From contig JAPOYD010000064.1 of the NCBI GenBank assembly GCA_026706735.1, forward strand, positions 1 to 48,138: a DNA stretch of 48,138 bases, in the 5' to 3' direction. Both the position numbers and the translations under genes were made by a program. Below, piece after piece: positions 1-6,960 of the stretch. Source of the DNA: Nitrospinota bacterium. GTDB taxonomy: Bacteria > UBA8248. Position 1 is the stretch's first letter; every line of letters begins with the position of its first letter. The notes under the pieces were generated by a model. It searched no databases. It saw only the letters and a program-made list of their open reading frames with translations, and was not told the origin of the DNA.

Positions 1-6
1 AAATAC

Positions 7-45
7 CGCTCGGCTTCATCGACTCCCCCTCAAGGGGGGAGTGAA
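7..45. repeat. End of a dispersed MITE-like repeat (copy also at 9180-9218)
   Basis: These 39 bases recur at 9180-9218 with a single mismatch. The core at 22-42 is a hairpin with arms actccccc and gggggagt. In the second copy this segment is the right arm of a larger inverted repeat, so here it is probably the right end of an element whose left part lies outside the window. Confidence 0.7.
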
Positions 46-68
46 TTGCTCTCTCGCTGGACGGCAAG

Positions 69-104
69 AACTCTCAAGGGGGTGTTGCCCCCCAATCGAG
101 AGTT
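69..104. repeat. Two-tier hairpin downstream of the RidA gene
   Basis: Outer arms aactctc (69-75) and gagagtt (98-104) enclose inner arms ggggg (78-82) and ccccc. It lies just beyond the stop of the minus-strand gene at 147 and could slow or end its transcription. There is no clean U-run on the minus strand, so I do not call it an intrinsic terminator. Confidence 0.45.
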
Positions 105-146
105 TTCACCGTCATTCTGGCGCTGAATCGGGCGAGACTTCTTCGC

Positions 147-1418
147 TCAATCCGGAATGTAGGCGGCGAGCGACGCCAGAATCCGGCATCCGGGCACGGG
201 CATCGGCGTGGCTGTCTGCGCACTCATGTTCACCGGGGGCGCGTCCGCGAAGGCGCCGCCCCATACTTCGAATGCGCCGTGCAGGTCGTTCATGTCGCAG
301 AATACGGTCTGGCTCCTTACGACGTCGGCGAGGCTCCCTCCCGCTGCGCGGCAAATGGCGTCCGCGTTATCGAGTATGTATTCGGTCTGGCGTTTGATGG
401 GCGAGGAATGCCAGGGGAGCCCCGGGTTCACGCGAACCTCGGGCGCGAGGCCGCTTTCGCCCGCGGCGATCTGCGTGGAAAGCCAGAGATAAGGCCCCGT
501 CTTGACGGCATGCGGCTCATGGAAGAGGGGGGGCGGGGCGTCGGGCGACAGGATCGTCCGGCGCTTAAGCCCGCCGTCCGGACGCAGGGAGATGGAACTG
601 ACCTCGATGCGGGAGCCGCCGATGGCTAGATCGTCGCAGGGGATGATGCTGCGCGCTGGCGGGTCGTCTGCGAAGAACTCGCGCCACACATGATCCACCG
701 CCGGGAGATCCTCCATGTGGGTGAGGTAGACGGAGGTCTGGACGATGTTCCCGAGACCGAGGCCCAGTTCGTCCAGCACCTTCTGTTTGGTGCGGAGGAT
801 GTACTCGGTCTGGCGCTTGATGGCGGACTGGTGCCAGAAAACCGGGTCGACGCGGGCGTCGGGGTGAATCCCGGTCGCGTAATCGGTTGCGATCATGCCC
901 GGCATCAGCACGAAGGGACCTGCGGACTGGGCCGCGGGGTAGCCGGTCAGGGATTTGGGCACGATTTCGAGGTCGTGCGTCTGCTTCGCCCATCCCGAAC
1001 CGGGCTTGAGCGCAAACCCGTCGCACGCGATGAGCGCACCGGGCACTTCCAGGGCTTTCGCCACCACCCGCGTGCTCGTCGGGTGCGCCCTGGCCATGTA
1101 GGCCTGCCTCGTCGCGGAATACCACGCGGCCTGCTCGCGGCCGGTGATGAACTGCTCGATGCGGATCAGGTCCTCGAACCCCAGTCCCGCGCATTCGAGG
1201 ATTTTCCGCATCCGCCCGAGTATGACGTGGGTCTGCCGCGCCATCGGCGGAGGGCCGGCGTACGGGTTCTCTGGATCCACGGCGGCCTCGGGCGCGACGC
1301 CGGTGGCGTAGTCCGTCGCCATTTGTCCGGCGAAAAACAGCAGATGTTCGGTCTCTATCGCCTCGGACTGCGCTTTCGGGGAGGCCGGGCAGGCTTCTGG
1401 AACGATCACGCGCTTCAT
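147..1418 (-). CDS. Three-domain RidA (YjgF/UK114) fusion protein
   Basis: The 423-residue protein is about three times the length of an ordinary RidA protein and reads as three tandem RidA-like units: about 1-140, 141-283 and 284-423. Each unit repeats the same landmarks: an ATDYATG-like strand (missing in unit 3), a DP/NP segment, RQT.xIL and a C-terminal P(A/V)x segment. RidA-family enzymes are homotrimers with active sites between subunits, where a conserved Arg (Arg105 in E. coli RidA) holds the substrate carboxylate during 2-aminoacrylate/imine hydrolysis. The equivalent position is Arg117 in unit 1 and Arg256 in unit 2, but Asn397 in unit 3. Start: ATG with AAGGAG eight bases upstream. 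It lies 70 bases downstream of an SDR gene on the same strand, so co-transcription is likely. The substrate is unknown; reading it as a single-chain pseudo-trimer is inference. Confidence 0.85.
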   Translation of the reverse strand: MKRVIVPEACPASPKAQSEAIETEHLLFFAGQMATDYATGVAPEAAVDPENPYAGPPPMARQTHVILGRMRKILECAGLGFEDLIRIEQFITGREQAAWYSATRQAYMARAHPTSTRVVAKALEVPGALIACDGFALKPGSGWAKQTHDLEIVPKSLTGYPAAQSAGPFVLMPGMIATDYATGIHPDARVDPVFWHQSAIKRQTEYILRTKQKVLDELGLGLGNIVQTSVYLTHMEDLPAVDHVWREFFADDPPARSIIPCDDLAIGGSRIEVSSISLRPDGGLKRRTILSPDAPPPLFHEPHAVKTGPYLWLSTQIAAGESGLAPEVRVNPGLPWHSSPIKRQTEYILDNADAICRAAGGSLADVVRSQTVFCDMNDLHGAFEVWGGAFADAPPVNMSAQTATPMPVPGCRILASLAAYIPD

Positions 1419-1488
1419 GATGTCTCCTTAAAGGGATTTGCTCAAAATGGCCGGCGAGTCCGCCGTCCCGGCACCCGCCATTTTCGCA

Positions 1489-2274
1489 CTATCCCGCGGT
1501 ATAGCCGCCGTCGGCATAGAGAATGTGGCCGGTGTAGAAGTCGGACGCCCGCGATGCGAGGAACAGGAGCGGCCCGGCCAGATCCTCGGGCTCGCCCAGT
1601 CGGCCCTTCGGGATCCGGCTCACGATGTTCTCGCGCGTCTTCACCGCCTTGGGCGCTTCGGTGAACATCCAGTCCGTAAGCACCGAGCGAAAGACGGTCG
1701 GGCCGACCGCGTTGACGGTGATTCCCGTCGGCCCCAGTTCGCAGGCAAGCGCCTTGGTGATTCCGTCGACCGCCGCCTTCGAAGCGCAATAGGCGGTATA
1801 ACCGGCGGGGTGGCCGAGAATCCCGCGCGTCGAGGAGACGAGGATTATTTTGCCGCCGCCCCCCTGCGCCTTCATCTGCCGCGTCGCGGCGCGCGCCAGA
1901 AGCCACGACTGCGTCACGTTGGCGTCCATGACGTCTGCGAACGCCGAAGGCGCCATCTCCTCGATCATCCCTACCCTGTTGATCCCCGACGCCACGACCA
2001 GAATGTCGAGTCGGCCATACGTCTCCACGGCTTTTTCCACCATGGCGTCGGCCACGGCTTCGGTTTCGGGGCGGGCGTTCACTGCCGCGACCTCGGCTCC
2101 AAGTTCGCGGCACTCACCCGCGACGGCCTCAAGCGCCTCTGCGTTGCCGGCGGCCAGCGTGAGGCGGCAACCGGCCTCGGCCAGGGTCCGCGCGGCCACC
2201 GCACCGAAAGCGCCAGAAGCGCCTGTTACCAGCGCAGAGCGATTGCTCACGTCGAAAAGTTCCGAGGATTTCAT
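1489..2274 (-). CDS. SDR-family NAD(P)-dependent oxidoreductase
   Basis: This is a classical short-chain dehydrogenase of 261 residues, the usual family length. The Rossmann glycine motif TGASGAFG is at 17-24. The NNAG-like structural motif is altered to VASG (94-97). The catalytic Ser is at 147/148 (LVSSTRG), Tyr162 and Lys166 form YCASK, and the C-terminal YADGGY strand is present. It should oxidise or reduce a small alcohol/ketone pair in the cytoplasm; the substrate cannot be read from sequence. It is the upstream gene of a pair with the triple-RidA gene, and an inverted repeat lies before the start. It is distinct from the second SDR at 9277-10038. Confidence 0.9.
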   Translation of the reverse strand: MKSSELFDVSNRSALVTGASGAFGAVAARTLAEAGCRLTLAAGNAEALEAVAGECRELGAEVAAVNARPETEAVADAMVEKAVETYGRLDILVVASGINRVGMIEEMAPSAFADVMDANVTQSWLLARAATRQMKAQGGGGKIILVSSTRGILGHPAGYTAYCASKAAVDGITKALACELGPTGITVNAVGPTVFRSVLTDWMFTEAPKAVKTRENIVSRIPKGRLGEPEDLAGPLLFLASRASDFYTGHILYADGGYTAG

Positions 2275-2295
2275 GGCGTACCTTCCTGATAGGGA

Positions 2296-2321
2296 TCACA
2301 CTCGGCATTTTGGAAGTGTGA
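2296..2321. promoter_or_regulatory. Operator-like inverted repeat upstream of the SDR-RidA pair
   Basis: Perfect 7-base arms TCACACT and AGTGTGA are separated by 12 bases, about 22 bases upstream of the SDR start. The position suits a repressor or activator site; the protein that binds it is unknown. Confidence 0.35.
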
Positions 2322-2406
2322 AATGAGATTCCGTATGCCCCATGCTAGGTATCAAGCGGTCGTCGTGTCAAGAATGTGGGGGGAGTGTAACTTCGAGATT
2401 ACTCAC

Positions 2407-2434
2407 CGTCATTCCGGCGCATGCCGGAATGACG
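2407..2434. repeat. REP-like palindrome with cgtcattccggc arms
   Basis: Perfect 12-base arms cgtcattccggc and gccggaatgacg surround a 4-base loop. A degenerate left arm also occurs near 110-120 (accgtcattctggc). The surrounding stretch between the SDR and the multicopper oxidase (2275-2729) holds this palindrome, the operator-like repeat at 2296 and another hairpin at 2571; I see no gene in it. Confidence 0.7.
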
Positions 2435-2570
2435 ATGGTCTACGGATCAAGGCGGTGTAGGGGCGGTTCGCGGACCAATGAGCGCACTGCGATACAAACG
2501 CTCCTTTCTCAGTCTCGTTTTACCTCCCGCGGCTGCTCAGGGTGAGGAAAAACTAACAACGCCCTCATCC

Positions 2571-2596
2571 CGAGTAGGCCCGCAAGGGCCGTATCG
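2571..2596. repeat. Hairpin of the cgagtaggcc repeat family
   Basis: The core is ggccc-gcaa-gggcc with imperfect flanking pairing. The flanking gcctactcg-type sequence resembles the hairpin at 33414-33447 in opposite orientation, suggesting one dispersed repeat family. Confidence 0.45.
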
Positions 2597-2729
2597 AGGG
2601 ACGCCGGATAACCAACCCCTCATCGCTCGCGTTTGACCCTCAAGAGACTGATCCTCAAACCGCGTGTTCGAGTGGACGCGCAGGCCCGCTTCTACAAAAT
2701 CATTTTCGCGATTTCCGGCGGAACGCGCA

Positions 2730-4049
2730 TCAAACGACCTGGACCCAGGTCTTCATACCCGACGCCTGGTGGGCCAGGGTGTGGCAATGGATCAGCCATT
2801 TGCCGGGGTTGTCGAACACGCAGAGAACGTCCCGCCTCCGGCGCGGGTCGACCAGGGTGGTGTCGCGGTAATGGCCGGGCGCGCCATCCTCGCCGAGTTC
2901 GCGGAAGTGATGGCCGTGGATGTGGATGCCGTGCGGAAAGGCGGTGTCGTTGCGCATCGTGATCAGCGCCGTCTCGCCTCGCTCGAAGCGCTGCCAGGGC
3001 GCGTCCGGCAGGCCGGAATGGTCGTTGAAGGCCCAGAAATTCCCGCTTCCGCGCATCATCCCCATCATGCCCATCCCGCTCATCGCGCCGCCCTGCATGG
3101 CGAGCGTAAGCCGCCGCGCGTTTTTGCGGTCCGGCGCCGGGATACTAGGCGGCGGCAGGGGCGTTATCGGGGCGTCGATGGGCGCGGAGTTGGCGCCTTG
3201 CACGGCTATCTTGCCGAGTTCATAAGGTCTGCGCCGGGTCAGGAAGGCGAAGGTGACCGTCGCTGCGACGTCGAGGATGACGTCGGTCCGCTGCGCAGGC
3301 GCGAGCTCGAGCTCACCGAGCGGCTCGGGCTCAGCCAACGGCATGCCGTCATGCGCCACGATCTTGCCTTCGCCGCCGCCGATCTTCACCTGGAAAATCC
3401 GCGCCGTCGCCGCGTTGATCAGCCGCAGGCGAACCCGGTCGCCGCGCCGCACCGCCTCCCGGGAGGGGAGCGCCCGGGCGAAGTTGCCGAGCCGCCCGTC
3501 ATGGGAGAAGTCGTGCCGGTTGCCGAAATCCGGTTGCAGCTCGCCGCTGCGCGTCAGTCGCCAGTCGTCGAGAACCACCGTGATGTCGTGGTCGACGCGC
3601 GGGGGGTCGCGTTCCTCGACGATCAGCGGGCCGTAGAGCCCCTTCGCCACCTGCTCCCAGGAACGCTCATGCGAATGGTACCAGTAGGTGCCCGCGTAGG
3701 GCATGTCGAAAGTATAGTCGAATGCGCCGCCCGGCTTGACCGCCGCCTGGGTGAGGCCCGGAACCCCGTCCATCGCGTTGTCGATGTGGATGCCGTGCCA
3801 GTGGATGGCGGAGGCGTGCTCGATCCCGTTCTCGAAGGCGACGGCCACCCGTCCGCCCTGGCGGGCGCGGATTTCGGGACCCGGCGTCGAACCGTTGAAT
3901 CCGAGCATTCGCGTCACGCCCTGCCCGTCCGGCAGGAGGCGGGCGGTGACGGGCTCGGCCTTGAGGCGCATAGCCGATGGCGCCGTCCATCCGGTCGCGG
4001 GGGCCAGCGCCGTCGCCGCCAACGCCAGAAGAAAATCCCTTCGGTTCAT
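2730..4049 (-). CDS. Tat-exported multicopper oxidase
   Basis: The 439-residue protein oxidises substrates (metal ions, phenols or similar) with O2 reduced to water. All four copper-ligand motifs are present: His83/His85 (HWHGIH), His125/His127 (HSH), His373/376/378 (HGIHIHGH) and His421-Cys422-His423 with His427 and axial Met432. The N-terminus begins NRRDFLL followed by an Ala-rich stretch, a twin-arginine signal peptide, so it acts folded in the periplasm. A Met-rich loop at 318-332 (MQGGAMSGMGMMGMM) recalls copper-sensing Met segments of CueO-type oxidases. Start: an ATG with GGGAG upstream; the frame stays open far upstream, but that part runs through repeat-like sequence and would bury the signal peptide. 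A copper or metal tolerance role is inference; no copper genes adjoin. Confidence 0.92.
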   Translation of the reverse strand: MNRRDFLLALAATALAPATGWTAPSAMRLKAEPVTARLLPDGQGVTRMLGFNGSTPGPEIRARQGGRVAVAFENGIEHASAIHWHGIHIDNAMDGVPGLTQAAVKPGGAFDYTFDMPYAGTYWYHSHERSWEQVAKGLYGPLIVEERDPPRVDHDITVVLDDWRLTRSGELQPDFGNRHDFSHDGRLGNFARALPSREAVRRGDRVRLRLINAATARIFQVKIGGGEGKIVAHDGMPLAEPEPLGELELAPAQRTDVILDVAATVTFAFLTRRRPYELGKIAVQGANSAPIDAPITPLPPPSIPAPDRKNARRLTLAMQGGAMSGMGMMGMMRGSGNFWAFNDHSGLPDAPWQRFERGETALITMRNDTAFPHGIHIHGHHFRELGEDGAPGHYRDTTLVDPRRRRDVLCVFDNPGKWLIHCHTLAHQASGMKTWVQVV

Positions 4050-4306
4050 GATCGTTCTCCCTGATACGAGTTTCCAGCGGCGCGACGATAATATATCCCC
4101 GAGCCTCGCGGCGGCAAGAGAATCCGTCCTGCCGAGGAATGAAGGTTCGTACCGGCCATTGGGGTAGAAACTACCGGAATGACGAGCCAGAGCACAGCTA
4201 TCATGGGGGAAAATTCCGACTGTAGGGACAGGCCCCCGTGCCTGTCCTGACAAGGGCGGGCAAGGGGGACCCGCCCCTACGCCATTTCGGTTTGTGGGGG
4301 TTTTGG

Positions 4307-4334
4307 GTAGGGACAGGTCGCGACCTGTCCCTAC
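4307..4334. repeat. 28-bp perfect palindrome gtagggacaggtcg/cgacctgtccctac
   Basis: Both halves are exact reverse complements with no loop. Related copies are at 5341-5376, 14957-15004 and 15118-15139. It sits in a 490-base gene-free stretch (4050-4539) that also carries a gtaggggcgg-type repeat near 4252-4280 and the MITE-like segment at 4371. Together with the copy at 5341 it brackets the AT-rich gene at 4540-5310. Confidence 0.85.
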
Positions 4335-4370
4335 AGTCGCCATTCGAGGATATATGCAGGGACCGCATGC

Positions 4371-4500
4371 GGGGCTGTTGAAAAAGCCCCGATATCGAGA
4401 TTCCACGTATAGAGCCGAACCGGGGAGAGATAAAACTTAACTCCTCCCTTGCAGAGCGCCAACCAATCACTTCCCTCTTGAGGGGAATCGCAGAAGCCAA
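4371..4500. mobile_element. Partial MITE-like element with IS-type end
   Basis: It begins ggggctgttgaaaaagcccc, matching the terminal sequence of the copies at 8973 and 14899. It continues with a block (about 4401-4500) that closely matches 9002-9130, including gcagagcgccaaccaa and a degenerate version of the 24-base inner inverted repeat. The matching right end is not visible, so it is probably a truncated copy. Confidence 0.6.
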
Positions 4501-4539
4501 CTGGTTTATGCGAATTCTAATGCGGTGGGGAGTATTTTT

Positions 4540-5310
4540 CTACGGCGATGGTTTAGCATATTTTGGAGCAACTTTTATAAGTTCATAAAGTGAGTGAATC
4601 GTAACCCCTTGTAGCATGCGGGTTCGGTACCGATCATTTGGCAAGGGCATGCGGTCTTCCACAAACTTTGAGATATGATCTCCAAGGTCAATTAGGTTTT
4701 GCGTCGTTTGGGCAAGTATTGGAAGAAGGGGCTCACGTTTGATCCAACCTTTATTGGGAATATGAAGCCAGAGATTAAATTGTTTGGTATCGCAATGAAT
4801 ATTAGCGTGGGCACCTTTGTGTACAAGGTAATCGCGAATAGAACGTAGTTGCCAGAACCATTCGAAATCGTAATCAAATGCAGGCCTAACTTCCTTGGCC
4901 ACACGATTTGGATGATTGCAAGCCCAATTGAGTAAAGCTCTCAGGCTGTCTTTTGGTACTTGTCCCTGATTTTCAGAGGCGACCTGTGACAAGGCGACGC
5001 CAAGCCCGTCACATGCTGACCGTGCAACTGTGATGAACGCCTCAGTCACTGCACTAACGACAACGACTGAGGGAGGTGACTGGATGTTCTCAGGTCTTAG
5101 CCAATGAAGTATCTGGCCCGCATATACGGATAAATTAACCAAATCATGGGCATAGACCTCCGCTACGTGCGAAATAGAGTCATGTCGTTCATCAAGTCGC
5201 TGGTCTTTCTCTCTCCAATGATCGTAATAATCAAATAAACCACAATGCAACTCATCGGATGTGGGCTCACGTGCGGCGGTTGAGATGATGGTACCGAGCG
5301 CTTGCAGCAT
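4540..5310 (-). CDS. Hypothetical protein with a HEPN-like Rx4H motif
   Basis: I do not recognise the family. The 256-residue protein has no signal peptide or membrane segment and looks largely helical. Residues 159-164 read R-D-Y-L-V-H, in the pattern R-(N/D/H)-x3-H that marks HEPN-domain RNases and toxins, and lie in a helix-like stretch rich in W and R. The gene is visibly richer in A+T than its neighbours and stands alone: the gene behind it (5371) is MmgE/PrpD, and palindromic repeats flank it at 4307 and 5341. The ATG at 5310 has an AAGGG-type ribosome site. A HEPN nuclease in defence or toxin-antitoxin function is a hypothesis resting on one motif and on context; an unrelated helical protein is equally possible. 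Confidence 0.75.
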   Translation of the reverse strand: MLQALGTIISTAAREPTSDELHCGLFDYYDHWREKDQRLDERHDSISHVAEVYAHDLVNLSVYAGQILHWLRPENIQSPPSVVVVSAVTEAFITVARSACDGLGVALSQVASENQGQVPKDSLRALLNWACNHPNRVAKEVRPAFDYDFEWFWQLRSIRDYLVHKGAHANIHCDTKQFNLWLHIPNKGWIKREPLLPILAQTTQNLIDLGDHISKFVEDRMPLPNDRYRTRMLQGVTIHSLYELIKVAPKYAKPSP

Positions 5311-5340
5311 GCTTCAACCCTTCAAATTTTGGTAAAGTCT

Positions 5341-5376
5341 GCGTAGGGACAAGGTCGCGACCTGTCTCTGCTACGC
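5341..5376. repeat. Imperfect palindrome overlapping the stop of the MmgE/PrpD gene
   Basis: Outer arms gcgtag and ctacgc enclose gggacaaggtcgcgacctgtctc, a degenerate copy of the palindrome at 4307. Its right arm supplies the TAG stop of the minus-strand gene ending at 5371. Confidence 0.7.
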
Positions 5377-6771
5377 GGGACTCGGTTCCCGCACCGGCTC
5401 AGCCAGCATGGCCGTGAGGGAAGCGATGTCCTCCGCCGCATCGAGCCGATACCAGGCGTCCCAGGCGGCCTGGGCCTTCTCTTCGGTGAGGACGGCGGCG
5501 CATTCGAGAAACTTTTCCCTGAGCTCGAACTCGGTCAGGGGGTTTTCGACGTGGCCGCGCGCGCGGGGGAAAAAGCGGGTGAGCTCGCGACCGTCCTTGA
5601 GTTTCACCCAGACTTCGGCGGCCTCGGTCTCGGGGTCCTCGCGCGCCATCTTCTCATCCAGTTCGAACGCCACGCGCTTCTGGAGGGCGGCTATCTCGGG
5701 CCGCTGCACGCTGTCTTCCTCAAACTGGCGGATGCCGACCTTGCGGTCCACGAGAGCCGAGGCAATGCAGAACGGCATGGAGAATTTTCCCTCGAGACCC
5801 GTGGTCGCCTCCTTGTAGCGCAGCACCTTGAGCGTCATGGTCGATGCGCGCGCGCCCAGGGCCGCCACGTCGGCGACCTGGATGTCTTCTGAGTTCACCA
5901 GATCGAGCATGGCGTCGATGCCCGGGTGCGTCATGGCGCAGCAGGGGTGGATCTTGACGCAGACGCCCTCCTCGATGTCCCAGGGCGGCCCCCAGGGAGC
6001 GACCGCGCTCTCCCAGTCCGCGAACTCATGCGCCTCAGGCCCGACCCCCTCCGCCGCCATGGCCGCCGTGAAGCCCGTCTCCAGCGCATCCTCCGCCGCC
6101 GTGAAGCCGACTTCTGAGAGTTTCGCCGCAACGAGGCCCGCGCGTGCGGACTGGCCCGCGTGAAAGGGCTTGGTCATCGTGCCGAAGTTCGACACCAGCC
6201 CCGCCGAGCCGCTCGCCCCCAGGCTCAGGGCGTTTCGCGTCTGCGCCTCATTCAGCCCCAGCAGATAGGCGCAGGCGCCCGCCACGCCGACGGATCCCAA
6301 CGTGGCCGTGGAGTGAAAGCCCCGGCGGTAGTGCACCGGGTTAACCGCGCGGCCCAGAACGTGCAACAGCTCGAAACCGACCGCGTAGGCTTCGAGAACC
6401 TTTGCGCCGCCGATCCCCCGCTCTTCGGCAAGTGCCAAGAGCGCGGGCACCAGGGTGACGCTCGGGTGGCCCAGCAACACGAAGTCCACGTCGTCGTAGT
6501 CGAGCGCATGGCCCGCCGTTCCGTTCACGAAGGCGGCCCAGGAGGCGCTCGTGCGCTCCTCCGTGCCGATGAGGCGCGCGACGGGAGCACCGCCCTCTGA
6601 CGCCGCAAGCTGATGCGCGAGCAGCGCGCAATCATCGTCCAGGCCCGCCAGAATCACGCCCAATGTGTCGAGAACGGCGTTTCGCGCCCCCGCGCGGGCC
6701 GCATCGCCGACCTCCGGGGCGTGAACCGCTGCGATTCGCTTCGCCAGCTCTTTCGTGGCCGGGTAGGTCAT
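5371..6771 (-). CDS. MmgE/PrpD family protein (copy 1)
   Basis: The 466-residue protein belongs to the MmgE/PrpD fold family, which includes 2-methylcitrate dehydratase and cis-aconitate decarboxylase. Visible marks are the N-terminal helical domain with DTLGVILAG, the HALDYDD segment, a CCAMTHPGIDA stretch and the usual length of about 460. The start is the ATG preceded by AAGGAG; upstream in-frame codons read through repeat sequence. It is not in an operon with other propionate genes: downstream is the HEPN-like gene, upstream leuA. The reaction is probably hydration/dehydration or decarboxylation of a tricarboxylate-like substrate, but family members are poorly predictive. Two further paralogues lie at 40993 and 42402. 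Its stop codon is inside a palindromic repeat. Confidence 0.88.
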   Translation of the reverse strand: MTYPATKELAKRIAAVHAPEVGDAARAGARNAVLDTLGVILAGLDDDCALLAHQLAASEGGAPVARLIGTEERTSASWAAFVNGTAGHALDYDDVDFVLLGHPSVTLVPALLALAEERGIGGAKVLEAYAVGFELLHVLGRAVNPVHYRRGFHSTATLGSVGVAGACAYLLGLNEAQTRNALSLGASGSAGLVSNFGTMTKPFHAGQSARAGLVAAKLSEVGFTAAEDALETGFTAAMAAEGVGPEAHEFADWESAVAPWGPPWDIEEGVCVKIHPCCAMTHPGIDAMLDLVNSEDIQVADVAALGARASTMTLKVLRYKEATTGLEGKFSMPFCIASALVDRKVGIRQFEEDSVQRPEIAALQKRVAFELDEKMAREDPETEAAEVWVKLKDGRELTRFFPRARGHVENPLTEFELREKFLECAAVLTEEKAQAAWDAWYRLDAAEDIASLTAMLAEPVREPSPA

Positions 6772-6818
6772 GGAGGAATCTCCTTGGGTGGGGATGAACA
6801 AGGGAAGCGGATAATTCC

Positions 6819-6901
6819 GTAGGGGCGGACCCGTGTGTCCGCCCGCAGCAAACCTGAATTGGTTCAATATAATCCGGGCGAACACGCAGGTTCGCCCCTA
6901 C
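6819..6901. repeat. gtaggggc...gcccctac inverted-repeat element
   Basis: The 83-base element has outer ends gtaggggcggac and gttcgcccctac, with an inner hairpin ggcggac/gtccgcc on the left. It lies between leuA and the MmgE/PrpD gene. Similar gtaggggcg or cgcccctac ends occur at 4252-4280 and near 9274. Confidence 0.6.
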
Positions 6902-6925
6902 AGGTTCTTACTTAACAGATTCGCA

Positions 6926-6949
6926 GGGCGGCCCCCGAAAGGGCCGCCC
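6926..6949. terminator. Strong hairpin downstream of leuA
   Basis: Perfect 9-base arms gggcggccc and gggccgccc with a 6-base loop lie 12 bases beyond the leuA stop. It probably ends or protects the leuA transcript, but no U-run follows on the minus strand, so the mechanism is uncertain. Confidence 0.5.
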
Positions 6950-6960
6950 CCGATTTTACG

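Noticed and set aside
2664-4064. Long open frame on the plus strand opposite the multicopper oxidase
   Set aside because: It mirrors the GC-rich oxidase gene, which has all four copper motifs and a Tat signal; the plus-strand product has no domain or ribosome site.
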